DNA of 64,000 bases, from positions 1 to 64,000 of the forward strand of contig JAMXBD010002458.1 in NCBI GenBank assembly GCA_024138025.1. Reading direction: 5' to 3'. The position numbers were made by a program, and so were the translations under genes. Positions 36,994-48,274 of the stretch are shown here, in pieces (position 1 is the stretch's first letter; the number at the start of each line of letters is the position of its first letter). Source of the stretch: Combretum micranthum (taxonomy: Eukaryota > Streptophyta > Magnoliopsida > Myrtales > Combretaceae). A model generated the notes under the pieces. The model was given only the letters and a program-made list of their open reading frames with translations, had not been told where the DNA came from and ran no database searches.

Positions 36994-38463
36994 TGATAAA
37001 CAAAAATTATTCCTATTTTATGAATACCAAAATGAACTTTTATTGATCATTTTTTATTACGAATTCGGTACTTCAAAATATTAATTTATGCTTTTAGGTC
37101 TTTAAAGGAGATATTTTTCAAAGAAAGCAAAGACGTGTCAAAAATGCAAAGTTTGGATTAAGAAGAACTCAACACTACAAAATCAAGCCATGTCTTTCAA
37201 CCATTACAAGGAAGAAGCAAAACTAAGGGCTAAATATCAAGCTTTTGGAAGATATTTGTGAGACAAGACCTGTCCCGAACCATGTCAAACTGGAAATTCA
37301 ACTTTGCAAGGGACATTTGTGAGACATGAGCTGTCACTCGCCCTGTCAATTTAACAAAAAGTCATTCAATGTGAAAACGACTTTTTAACTACAGTAACCT
37401 CCTATTTAATACAGAAACGTTTATTTCGGTTATGGAAGGAGTGTTACTTGAAAAGCCAAAGACTCATAACCTCCAAAACCTTTCATCTCTCCTCATCAAG
37501 AGCAATTAATTCCATTCAATTGAAGATGATTATAAAAAGGAGATGTGGAAGAGAAAAGACACACAAATTTTGATAACGAGAGTTTTCAAAAGAAAAAGTT
37601 CTGGAGATTCCAATAACAAATCAAGATCATCAAGGATTGAAGATCCGACACTTTTGAGCTATAATCTTTTCGGGTAGTATCATGAGTTCGAATTTCTATT
37701 TTGAATTTCATGTATTACTATTAGTTACTATGAAGGAGTAGTTTTTAGATCTGGGTTTTGTCGAATTTCATATTTATCATGTGTTGAGACTTTGTTCTTA
37801 ATGAAATATTGAAGTTCTTTTGTTCAATTGCATGTTTGTTAACCGTTCTTAAGTTTGTATATCCGGAATGCAAGCTTATGTATGAATTTTCATTAAAGTT
37901 AATTGAAAGATTACTTTTATGAATTGATCTATGCAATTGAAAGATTTGTTTATAATTCTAGACATAGAATAAAGAATCTTCTATTTTTAAGAGTTCATGT
38001 TACTAATGCAAATTTTGGGTTGCTATTGATTGAGGAGACATCCTAATCGATTAACCTAGGTTTAGATAAATTGTTAGATTCGAAAGAATTAACAATTTGC
38101 TCAAGGAACTCTATAGCTTAAGAACTAATCTTAATTATCTAATATGGATTGTCAATGATTCACATGATAAATTGAAAGTAAGACAAAACCTGGATTATTA
38201 GACTTAATTGAATCTTGTTTGTTTATTGGAATGTGTTAGTATTGTTTTAAAGAAAATTAGATAAAGTAGTAAAATCATCAAAATTGTTCAGTTAGATAGT
38301 AGAATACGATTTAGTACTAGTATTTGCCTATTCCCTGAGGACGATCCCGATTTTTAAAAGCTATACTATATTCACGATAGGTACACTGCCTATTACCTTT
38401 ATAGCAATTTAAGAACGGGCCTTTATAAATTGAAAATTACGCTTGAAGGTAAAATAATCATCA
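36994..38463 (+). repeat. 5' LTR of Athila element
   Basis: Starts tgataaacaa, ends ataatcatca. It pairs with 48275-49756. It contains two units of gacatttgtgagaca...ctgtc (37249 and 37310), TATA box tataaaaagg at 37531, and near the end the block ttccctgaggacgatcccga that is common in Athila LTRs. Confidence 0.95.
37531..37540 (+). promoter_or_regulatory. TATA box of Athila 5' LTR
   Basis: tataaaaagg, conserved at 48813 in the 3' LTR; likely core promoter. Confidence 0.65.
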
Positions 38464-38469
38464 AGTTTT

Positions 38470-38487
38470 TGGCGCCGTTGCCGGGGA
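38470..38487 (+). promoter_or_regulatory. Primer binding site of Athila (tRNA-Asp type)
   Basis: tggcgccgttgccgggga begins 6 nt after the LTR. This is the well-known Athila primer site, complementary to the 3' end of tRNA-Asp. Confidence 0.92.
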
Positions 38488-38584
38488 ATTTGAGCAATAT
38501 TAGGAAAACTTTATTTCTGCTAATCTAACTCTTAAAAAAAAAAAAAAAAAAAATCTAACTCCAATCTCTGATATTTTGCAGTGC

Positions 38585-40230
38585 ATGACAAGAAGTTCCT
38601 CTTCAAGACTTCTAGATTTTGATCCGGAGATAGACAGAACATTCCACAGAAGGTTAAGGAAACACAAGAGAAGTTGCTAGAGAATTGATAGATCCACTCA
38701 TGGCTGCAACAATGAAGAAGTTCCCAAAACCAACTTGGATTATGCTAGACCTACTCTGGATGGTACTGGCCCAACTGTGGTGAAACCGCCCATTGCGGCA
38801 AACAACTTTGAAATTAAAAGTGTGGTGATTCAGATGCTGCAACAATACTGTCAATTTGACGGTTTACCTGATGAAGATCCACATGCTCATATTCAGACAT
38901 TTTTGGAAATTTGTGAGACATTCAAGAACAATGGGGTAACAGATGATGCAGTGAGGCTCCGTCTATTTCCTTTCTCATTGAGAGGAAGAGCCAAACAATG
39001 GTTATCCTCATTGGGTCCGGGAGCCATAACAACATGGAACAATATGGTGGAGCAATTTCTTGACAACTATTTTCCACCATCCAAAACCGCTAAATAGAAA
39101 TGACATCTCGTCATTCAATCAACAGGATTCTGAGACTTTATATGATGCATGGCAAAGGTGGAAGGATTTACTAAGGAAATGTCCTCATCACCAGGTACCA
39201 AATTGGATGCAAGTTCAGACCTTTTACAATGGTCTGAATACAACAACTCGCAATTGGTTGATGCTGCAGCTGGTGGTACTTTGAATTCCAAGACCCCCGA
39301 AGATTCACTAAAGCTCTTTGAGGATATGGCGAAAAACTATCAATGGGGTAACAACAAGGGGAAGCAAAAAGTTTCAGGAATGAAATTGATATGATGACTA
39401 CTATACTTGCTAAAATGGATGCTTGAGTAAACAGGTAATGGAAGCAAAGAACTCACAAGCAATTCCAGTACAATCTGGAAATTTTGTTGCTGAAAATTAC
39501 CTTCTTGACGCTCCGGAGCAAGTGGATTATGTGGGAAACCAAGGAAGATATCAAAATAATCCATATAGTCAAACATACAACCAAGGGTGGAGAAATCATC
39601 CAAATTTTCATATGCCAACAACCAAAATGTGCAAAGGCAGAATTTTCCACCCGGATTTCAAAAGCCACAGCTTCCGCCTCCACAACAGCTTCCACAATTA
39701 CCACCACCACCTCCACAAGAAAAGAAACCTAGCTTGGAAGAATTGATGACCAAATTTATCCATACCTCAGAAGCTCGCTATCGGAACCAAGAAGCCTCTA
39801 TTCATACTCTGGAAAATCAAATTGGACAGCTGGCCAAGATGCTATCTGAGAGGCAACCTGGGTCACTTCCTAGCAATACTGAGGAAAATCCAAGGGAACA
39901 GGCAAAAGCAATCACTTTAAGGAGTGGAAAAGAAGTGGAATCAAGGAAAAGGAAGGAACCGGAAGGAGAAAAAATTTCAAATCCTGATGAAAAGAAGTTT
40001 TCAAAAGAACAACCCTCTGAAGTAAGAGTCTATACTCCTCCTATTCCTTATCCTGCTCGTCTTCATCAAGATCGTGACAAGGAACAGTTCGGGAAGTTCT
40101 TGGAACTTTCAAGCAACTTCACATCAACATACCATTGGTGGAGGCACTTTCTCAAATGCCAAAATATGCCAAATTCCTTAAGGAATTATTATCCAACAAG
40201 AGGAAGCTTGAGGATGTGTCTACTGCTGTA
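38585..40230 (+). pseudogene. gag: Athila gag, broken
   Basis: ATG at 38585 opens MTRSSSSRLLDFDPEIDRTF and hits TAG after RSC; coding resumes in another frame at 38735. The capsid (retrotrans_gag) domain is clear: GLPDEDPHAHIQTFLEICET (about 38860), AVRLRLFPFSLRGRAKQWLS, WNNMVEQFLDNYFPP, then after a frameshift near 39090 FNQQDSETLYDAWQRWKDLL and VQTFYNGLNTTTRNWL. A proline/glutamine-rich stretch (39660-39720), a QIGQLAKMLSERQPGSLPSN block and a lysine-rich tail follow. Athila gag lacks zinc knuckles in many copies, and none is seen here. A splice-acceptor-like tattttgcag sits just before the ATG. Confidence 0.88.
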
Positions 40231-40720
40231 GTTGGGGAATGTTCAGCAATAATCCAAAACAAGCTGCCAGCTAAATTGAAAGATCCGGGAAGTTTCACAA
40301 TCCCGTGTGTCATTGGAGAACTTTCTGTTGAGAAAGCTCTAGCGGATTTAGGGGCAAGCATCAATTTAATGCCTTATTCATTCTTTAGAAAGCTGGGTTT
40401 AGGTGAGCCTCGTTCTACAAGAATTAGTTTGCAATTAGCCGATAGATCGGTTAAGCTACCCAAAGGAATTATTGAGGATTTATTGGTAAAAGTTGGGAAT
40501 TTTATATTCCCGGTTGACTTTGTGATTCTTGAAATGGATGAGGATGGGGAAGTGCCTCTAATTTTGGGACGCCTTTCCTAGCTACCGCTAGAGCTGTCAT
40601 AGATGTTGGAGATGGAAGGTTGACACTCCGGGTTGGTGATGAAGAGCTTATAGTACAAATTCCAACAGTGATGAAAAAGCCCATGGTATGTGATGATTCT
40701 TGTTTTAGCATTGATGTTAT
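40135..40720 (+). pseudogene. Athila aspartic protease domain
   Basis: PGSFTIPCVIGELSVEKALA then DLGASINLMPYSFFRKLGLG (catalytic Asp at 40344-40346). DLGAS in place of DTGAS is the usual Athila form. FVILEMDEDGEVPLILGR follows; a frameshift near 40575 separates PFLATARAVIDVGDGRLTLR. The domain would mature the polyprotein. Confidence 0.88.
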
Positions 40721-40895
40721 TGATGCTTCTGTGGTGGATAATGTGCAGCATATTTATGCAAAGATGTTTGGAGTTAAGTTTGATTTGTGAAAAAGAAAAA
40801 GAAGTGAACCCTGATGTGCAAGATGTGATAGCTCAATTGGAGAAGCATGAGGAGTACAAGGGTTCGAGGAATTATCACTAGAAGATGAGAAGAAA

Positions 40896-42000
40896 TTGAA
40901 GCCCTCCATTATAGAACCACCGGTTTTGGAAATGAAGCAACTTCCTGAGTATTTGGAGTACGCTTTTCTGGAAGAAAATTCAAAACTACCGGTGATCATA
41001 TCCTCAGATTTAAACAGTGAACAAAAAGAGCAATTATTGACAGTTCTTAAGGAGCATAAGCAAGCAATTGCATGGAAGATATCCGACATTAAAGGTATAA
41101 ACCCTTCTTTTTGCACTCATAAAATTTTGATGGAAGAAGGATTCAAACCAGTTGTTCAACCCCAGAGAAGGTTGAATCCAAATATGAAAGAAGTGGTAAA
41201 GAAAGAAGTAATTAAACTTCTGGATGCCGGTTGATTTACCCAATTTCTGACAGTTCTTGGGTAAGTCCAGTACAAGTGGTGCCTAAGAAAGGAGGGATGA
41301 CTGTGGTCCCGAATGAAAGAAATGAGCTGATCCCGATGAGGACAGTCACGGGTTGGCGAGTATGCATTGATTATAGACGGCTTAATGAAGCTACTCGCAA
41401 GGACCATTTCCCTTTACCTTTCATTGATCAAATGTTAGAAAGGCTTGCAGGTCATATGTTTTATTGCTATTTGGATGGTATGTCTGGTTACTTCCAAATA
41501 CCAATTGCTCCGGAGGATCAAGAAAAGACTACGTTCACTTGTCCCTATGGCACTTATGCCTATAGGAGAATGCCTTTTGGGCTTTGTAATGCACCAGCCA
41601 CATTTCAAAGGTGCATGTTGGCCATTTTTGAAGATTTGGTGGAAAACATTATGGAAGTATTTATGGATGATTTTTCCGTTTTTGGAGATTCATTCAGCAA
41701 TTGTCTTGAAAATTTGAAGAAAGTATTGATCCGCTGTGAACAAACTAATCTTGTGCTTAATTGGGAAAATGCCACTTCATGTGCAAGGAAGGCATAGTTC
41801 TCGGTCATAAAGTATCTCACAAGGGAATTGAAGTTGATCAAGCCAAGGTTGAGATTATTTCCAATCTTCCTCCTCCAACATCAATCAAGGCAATTCGTAG
41901 TTTTCTCGGTCATGCAGGCTTCTATAGGAGGTTCATAAAAGATTTTTCCAAGATAGCCCGACCATCTCACAAGACTCTTGGAAAAGGATGTACAGTTTGA
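40896..42000 (+). pseudogene. Athila reverse transcriptase
   Basis: Lead-in LPEYLEYAFLEENSKLPVII and CTHKILMEEGFKPVVQPQRR (40930-41170), a break at 41233 (DAG then frameshift/stop), then WVSPVQVVPKKGGMTVV, VCIDYRRLNEATRKDHFPLP, YAYRRMPFGLCNAPATFQRC and the catalytic FMDDFSVFG (aspartates 41666-41671). After a frameshift near 41760: KEGIVLGHKVSHKGIEVDQA and GHAGFYRRFIKDFSKIARP. The catalytic residues are kept; the frame is not. Confidence 0.92.
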
Positions 42001-42470
42001 GTTTAGTCAAGATTGTCTTGAAGCATTCGACCTCCTCAAAAAGCATCTGATTAGTGCACCAATCATGATCGCTCCGGATTGGAGTTTACCATTTGAACTG
42101 ATGTGTGACGCAAGTGATTATGCTGTTGGGGCAGTCTTGGGACAAAGAAAAGAAAAGCATTTTCAACCCATCTACTATGCTAGTAGGACTCTCAACAGTG
42201 CCCAAGAAAACTACCACCACGGAAAAGGAGTTGTTGGCTGTGGTGTTTGCCTTTGACAAGTTCCGACCATATTTGATTCTATCAAAGGTAATAGTTTATA
42301 CTGACCATTCTGCTCTTAAATACCTTTTGTCAAAAACAGATGCAAAACCACGCCTCATCCGGTGGATTCTCCTTCTACAAGAATTTGATTTGGAAATCCG
42401 AGACAAAAAGGGGGCAGAAAATCTTGCAGCTGATCATTTGTCACGATTGGAAAACCCTTGTTTGGAGGAA
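41978..42470 (+). pseudogene. Athila RNase H
   Basis: FELMCDASDYAVGAVLGQRK (first Asp), YYASRTLNSAQENY, then after a frameshift near 42215 TTEKELLAVVFAFDKFRPYL with the Glu, and IVYTDHSALKYLLSK with the second Asp. It ends GAENLAADHLSRLENP, the usual link to the integrase. Confidence 0.9.
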
Positions 42471-42637
42471 TTAAAGGAGGAAGAGATTAATGATGAATTT
42501 CCGGAAGAACGGTTGTTTACAATAAGAAAGGTAAGAAATTCTGATACTCCTTGGTTTGCAAATTTTGCAAATTATCTTGTTGCTAAAATCCTCCCCCGAG
42601 ATATGACTTCCCATGAAAAAAGAAATTCTTTTCTGAG

Positions 42638-43832
42638 TTGAAGTATTATTTTTGGGAGGAACCGTTTCTTTTCCGTGTTTGTGCAGATCAATTGATTCGC
42701 CGCTGTGTATCTCATGCGGAAGGTTGGGAAATTTTGCAAGCATGCCATTCTGGTCCTACGGGAGGTCATTACAATGCAAATAGGACGGCCCAGAAAGTTC
42801 TAGAGGCTGGATTCTATTGGCCGATTTTTAAAGACGCCCATAAGGTTGTTAATTTGTGTGATAGATGCCAAAGAACCGGGAATATTTCCCGACGTGATGA
42901 GATGCCTCAGAATTATGTCTTAGAATGTGAGGTTTTTGATCTGTGGGGTATCGACTTCATGGGACCGTTTCCAAATTCTTTTGGAAACAAGTATATCTTG
43001 GTGGCAGTAGACTATGTTTCAAAGTGGGTAGAAGCCCAAGCACTGCCTACCAATGATGCCCGAGTAGTTACCAAGTTCTTAAAAAAGTTGTTCTCAAGGT
43101 TTGGAGCCCCTAGAGCTATCATAAGTGATAGGGGACGCATTTCTGCAACTATCAACTTGAGAAAGTGTTAAAACGATATGGGGTAACTCATAGGATTGCA
43201 ACACCATATCATCCTCAAACCAGCGGGCAAGTCGAGGTTTCAAATCGCGATTTGAAAAGAATTCTGGAAAAGTCAGTGGAGCATCATAGGAAGGATTGGG
43301 CAGAAAGCTAGATGATGCGTTATGGGCATATAGGACAGCATATAAGACTCCTTTGGGAACCACACCATATCGGCTTGTTATGGTAAAGCTTGCCATCTGC
43401 CGGTGGAGATTGAATAAAGCTTATTGGGCAATAAAGCAAGTCAATTTTGACTTGAATTCCATCGGAATGAGACGAAAGCTTCAACTGAATGAATTGGACG
43501 AATGGAGAATGATTGCCTATGAGAACATGCGGATCTACAAGGAAAGAACTAAGCAATATCATGATAAGCGGATCCGTCATCCAAAGCATTTTAAAGAAGG
43601 AGACCAGGTGCTGTTGTTTAATTCTCGTTTAAAACTTTTTCCTGGAAAGTTGAAATCAAGATGGTCTGGTCCTTTCTTAGTCAAGAAAATTTTTCCACAT
43701 GGTGCTGTTGAGTTGGAACATCCTGAGAGTGGAATTTTCAAGGTAAACGGGCAAAGATTGAAGCTCTATCAAGGAGTTGATTTTGAGCAAGAAGGTCGTG
43801 AGGAGTTTCGGCTCCATTCACCAGATCTTTGA
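42638..43832 (+). pseudogene. Athila integrase
   Basis: The HHCC zinc part has [20 protein letters not shown] and [11 protein letters not shown] (42730-42880). The DDE core has [13 protein letters not shown] (first Asp), IISDRG (second Asp, 43115), a frameshift at 43131, then [20 protein letters not shown] (Glu about 43234). A stop at 43309 and another frameshift near 43385 follow; the C-terminal part [19 protein letters not shown] is open to 43830. No chromodomain, as expected for Athila. Confidence 0.92.
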
Positions 43833-44147
43833 TTGAATCATAGCAAGACGTCGAGCTAACGACTATAACCAAAAGCGCTTCTTGGGAGGCAACCCATGAC
43901 TAATTCTTTTATTTATTTTCTTTTGTTTAATTTCTTTTATTTTTGAACTCATGATTTTATTATTTTTCTGACAGATTAGGATGCTTGAACAAAAATTTTA
44001 AGGAAAAGATGGATATTGGAGAGGAAACAAGGTAGAAAAAGACTAGAAAATTTGCTGTCAAAACGACATTTTTGAGACATGGCTTGTCATAAGTTGTCAC
44101 TTACTGATCTTAACTGTTTATTGAAGTTTTAGAATGACATTTGTTTG
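43833..44147 (+). other. Athila spacer between pol and hairpin array
   Basis: Non-coding, with a gttggagg-type gggaggcaacccatg string near 43887 and a pyrimidine-rich run at 43900-43940. No ORF supported. Confidence 0.5.
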
Positions 44148-44513
44148 ACACGGCTTGTCAATAGGCCGTGTAACAATCTGTGGATCATACACGCATGGGA
44201 CATGACCAACGACACGGCTTGTCAATAGCCGTGTAACTCACTGCCCACTCTTATGCGTGTTTCCAGGACGACATTTGTTGACATGGCTTGCCAATTAACC
44301 GTGTAACAATCTGTGGATCACATGCATGGGTGACATTTGTTTGACACGGCTTGTCAATTGGCCGTGTAACTTACTGCCCATTTCTATGCGTCACTTGTTT
44401 CCAATTTCCAGGACGACATTTGTTGGACACGGCATGCCATTTGACCGTGTAACTTGCTGTGGTAAAAGGTATTATTGGACATTTGCTAGACACGGCTTGT
44501 CGTTCGGCCGTGT
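44148..44513 (+). repeat. Six-unit tandem array of perfect or near-perfect hairpins in Athila
   Basis: Each ~60-75 bp unit holds an inverted repeat of the form acacggcttgtcaataggccgtgt. Units start near 44148, 44212, 44280, 44343, 44427 and 44489; a degraded unit lies at about 44081. Between them come alternating taacaatctgtggatcac and taactcactgccca spacers and gacatttgttt lead-ins. Stem arms pair ACACGGC with GCCGTGT around a 9-11 nt loop. The array lies between pol and the third ORF, so it would be in the genomic RNA and in the leader or intron of a spliced RNA for that ORF. Confidence 0.85.
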
Positions 44514-45364
44514 AACTCACTGCCTTCATTCATTAAAAACGCATGCTTTTTAATTATTTCCTTCATTCATATCATTTGTGCGTTTGGAATACAAAGAGGC
44601 TTGCTTTGCAAAGATAAAATCCTCTCATTCCATCTTCATTATCCACGAAAATTTTCAAGCAAAATCAAGGGAAATCCAAGTAAGTTATTCACCCTCTCTC
44701 TTTCTCGAGTATATACACTCTCATGGCTCCATTGAAGGTTTGATTTGGGATTTTAAGGTTTCGATTCTTATTGCATGTCACACTAATTCATGCATAATAT
44801 TTGCATAAATCATATGAAATTTTTGTTATGTGTGATTGATGAGTTTTTGAGCTTTAACGAATGATTGTCATGTGTGAGTTCAATATCAATGGGTTGTTGA
44901 TGCATGCGTGATTCCTTGGATCTGGGAATGAAGGATGAATATTGTTTGTTTCAAATTGGGTTTAGTTAAATGCTTGTTGATTCATGATTGTTCTTCATGA
45001 TTTGCGTGATTCTTGTGGGTCAAATGGTTGTTGGGTTGTTTATGATTTTTGTAATCCATGTCGAATAGGGTTTGGTTTGTTGATGATTTGCGTGATACCT
45101 TAGTTCTTATGTTTACTCAAAATGGGTTGGTCAGATTATTGTGTGAAAGACATTTAGAAATCAAATTGGGGGATCTCATCTATGAGATTTGGGGAAGACG
45201 ATGGTGTTCTAAAAAAAAAAATTTTGTTTTGATAAAAGCTTGGATTAAGACAGAATGAATAGTTTGGGAAGTAGAATATAGATTATATAAAGAACATGAC
45301 TTGTGTTATACCCTGTTGATTGTGCTCAATTCTTTCAGTTCCTTGAAATTTGTTTTCGTTTCAG
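44514..45364 (+). other. Athila leader of the third ORF, ending in a splice-acceptor-like site
   Basis: Non-coding with frequent stops; ORFs at 44578 and 45058 show no motif. It ends with tttgttttcgtttcag immediately before the ATG at 45366, a strong plant 3' splice-site match. Confidence 0.5.
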
Positions 45365-45365
45365 G

Positions 45366-46751
45366 ATGCGACAGAAGCAAACAGCAAGAAAGAAATCTTC
45401 CTCCCATCGCTAGTCTCTTGGCCGAGCTCCAGATCCTCTGAGACCGACCCAACTAATGTCCAGGATTGAGCAGGAACGTTATAATGTGCTTTTAGGAAGA
45501 CAACTGGCTGGTAATATGCTATTCAATTGGAAGGGATTGGTTATGTTTAACAAGGCGGATGAGATTCGTTCTTTGATTAGCCACAATGGATGGGATAAAT
45601 GGTTTGAAGTTAATGAAAAAGTGTACCGGCAGATCACACTTGAGTTCCTCTCCACATTCCGGATTGAGAGTCAAGCAAAACACTCGGGAATAAACAATAG
45701 CATCACTTTCAGAATTAATGGCCAAGAACACACTGTTACTATTCGGGAAATATGTGAGGCTATGGGTTTTTATTCAACTGATTTTTTGGCAACAGAGGAA
45801 TTTGTAGGTCTTCCTGTAGATTGGCCACCAGGGTAATTCAACTACTTGTATTGGGGAAAGATCAGTCCTGCTACTCCCTATAAAGCAAAAGAAGCCAAAG
45901 CATCAACACTGAGGGATGTCAATCATAGGATAATACACTGGATAATCACTCATTCAGTCAATGGTAAGGGACACAGTACTGGGGTGGTAGGGACATATGA
46001 ACTATTATACTTACATAGTATAATTGAGAAAATCCCACTGAACTTGGGAGTGATGCTTGCTTTCTTTTTCCATCGGCAAGCCAAGAATAACAAAGCCAAG
46101 GGCACCATTTACTGTGGAGCCTACATTACCCATTTGTTGAAAGGATTACAGATTTTTCCTACTTAAGAACCCAAGGATTCAGTTGCTACTTCTCATATTA
46201 TTACACCTTCCACTCTTGGGAAGTGGTTTGGGAAGCCAGGACCTTCTACATCTAGGTCATCTCCTTCCACCCAATCACCTTATGACGTGCTTACTAAGAA
46301 AGTTGAAAAGAATCGCCACATTCTACAGAAGATGAAATCATTGTTCAAGGCTCTCATCCGCACCACCAAGCGTCAGACCCGACATCAAGAAGCTATATAT
46401 TCTTATCTGAAAGGGATAGCAGCCCATAACAATGTGGAATTTTCTCCACCACAGACTGGACAATCAGAGAATTTTCCCTCCTCACTCGATGATGTTTAGA
46501 TAGAATCTTTTCATACTCTTTTACAGGATAGCGATGATGAGGAGGTTGATGCTCAAATTCGTGCTTCAGAGGAAAATATTACTGAAGAAGCATTTGAAGA
46601 GGAAGTTGATGAAGATGAGGAAGAAGAGGAAGATGATGAAGAATCTAAAGAAGAAGAAGAAGCCACACCAAAACCCACGCCACCAAAGAAGAAGAAACAA
46701 AAAAAGATAGTGGATGAAGATGAAGATGATCCTACCTATCAAGGAGATTGA
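45366..46751 (+). pseudogene. Athila third ORF (env-like position), nonsense-mutated
   Basis: A single frame of 461 codons from ATG 45366 to TGA 46749-46751, interrupted only by stops at about 45411 (TAG), 45834 (TAA), 46164 (TAA) and 46497 (TAG), with no frameshift. Conserved-looking parts: RQLAGNMLFNWKGLVMFNKA, RQITLEFLSTFRIES and HTVTIREICEAMGF (first third), IIHWIITHSVNGKGHSTGVV and GTIYCGAYITHLLKGL (middle). The C-terminus is very acidic (DEDEEEEEDDEESKEEEE) followed by PKPTPPKKKKQKK. This is the ORF in the env position of Athila elements; I see no signal peptide or clear membrane anchor, so an envelope role is not supported. Function unknown; a plant transposon-specific nuclear protein is equally possible given the acidic and lysine-rich tail. 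Confidence 0.85.
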
Positions 46752-48261
46752 TTCCTTGATTTGTTACTGTTTTGATGATTCCTGATGATATTTTGGATAA
46801 CTGTATCTTTGAGCACCCAATCTTAGGTTAGACTCTATAGTGCTTACTAGTAGGATCATGAGTGCTAACTTTTGTTTCTTTATTTTTGGTTTTGTCTTTT
46901 GTTTGTGCTTTTGTTTTGCAGCCCAGATGAACTCTGACTTGACTTGTTGTCACTGCTACTCCTTTTTGTTGAACTCTTGCAGCTGAATATTTATCCTTAA
47001 AACAGGGAAGTCTCATTCTTCTTCTTTTTCCATTCCTCACCATTATTGCATAAGTTTTGACGTGGGGACAATGTCCTAATTAAGTATAGGGGAAGGATAC
47101 TCTTGAGAAGGGATATTTGTTTTTTCTATGCTTGTTTTGAAACCCCACTTTACACTTTGCTATTATACTTGAAAATATACTCAGAAAAATGTTTAGAAAT
47201 AGCATTCATAAAAAAAAGAGACTTCTAGTACCTTACTCATCTATTTTGGATTAGTATACTTAGTTGAAATTGTAGGATGAAATCTAGTGTGGTAAACTTA
47301 CTTGCTAATTAGGATGAATCTAGAGTCTAAAAGTGGATCGAAGTCTTTAGTTGAAAGTTAAATAGTTGTGGTTCTAAACTTGTTGATTTGTATATTTTCT
47401 TTTCAAATATTTTGAGAGCCCTCCTAATCTTTGGGTGAAAGAGTATATGAAGTTCATCACTTGGTGATCCTTTTAAAAATAAATCTCTTTGAAAATAATC
47501 AATTGTTTGCTAAATTGAATACAAATAGCATGCTTCTTATATACAATTGATGAAAAAAAAAATCAAAAGGCCTATACTCCAATGACTCAAGCATTTGAGT
47601 TATGAGTATCCTAACGTGAAGGTTAGAGTGAGTAGAGAGTTCGATGGGGTCCCTTTAAAACCCGGTCACTTCGGTGATGAGCCCGGGATGTGCTGACTCA
47701 ATGAACTCACTATAACGAGAAGGGCGGAAAGGCAAAAGTTCATTAGATGAACTTAAAAAAGAGAGCTGAAAAGATGCAGGCTACACCCTGTCCAGAGGAA
47801 AAGGAAAAGAAGCAGGCAAAAACCTGTCCCTTTGAAGGCTAAAAAAAAAAAACAAATTTTTTTAAATAAAGGGAGAAAATCCAGGGGAAGAACAGATACA
47901 ATTACTTTCACTTTAGATTGTTGTAATTAGAAAAGTAGTTGAAGAGTTTATATATTTGTTAATAAGTGGTGAAGTATAACTGGGTCTCTTTTGCTATTGT
48001 ATGACTTCGTGTTTATTTCGTGACTTTGGAAGCTATTTTTAATTGGTGAGGGTAAAGTTTAACTTACATGGATTAGCCTTAGAATTTCGATTTTGGTATG
48101 CTAATTACATATAAATGATAGATTTGAGCAATAGATACAAAAGCAAATTATTATGATGATTTATGAATGCTATGTAAGTTTCACTTGAAAAAGAAAATTC
48201 TGAGCATATTTGATGATGGTTTTCTCTTAAATTGTTTGCTTGAGGACAAGCAAGTGTTTAA
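46752..48261 (+). other. Athila 3' untranslated region
   Basis: No coding. Contains tttaaaacccggtcacttcgg followed by gatgagcccgggatgtgctg (47656-47695), a hairpin-capable acccgg/cccggg element typical of Athila 3' regions, and A-rich runs near 47841. It ends cttgaggacaagcaagtgtttaag before the polypurine tract. Confidence 0.6.
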
Positions 48262-48274
48262 GTGTGGGGGAATT
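48262..48274 (+). promoter_or_regulatory. Polypurine tract of Athila
   Basis: gtgtgggggaatt directly before the 3' LTR start tgataaacc. Confidence 0.88.

Noticed and set aside
38654..43396. Many minus-strand ORFs opposite Athila gag-pol
   Set aside because: Antisense shadows of gag, RT and integrase with no motifs of their own.
45366..46751. Calling the Athila third ORF a true envelope glycoprotein
   Set aside because: No signal peptide, no clear membrane segment and a highly acidic/lysine-rich tail; only the position is env-like.
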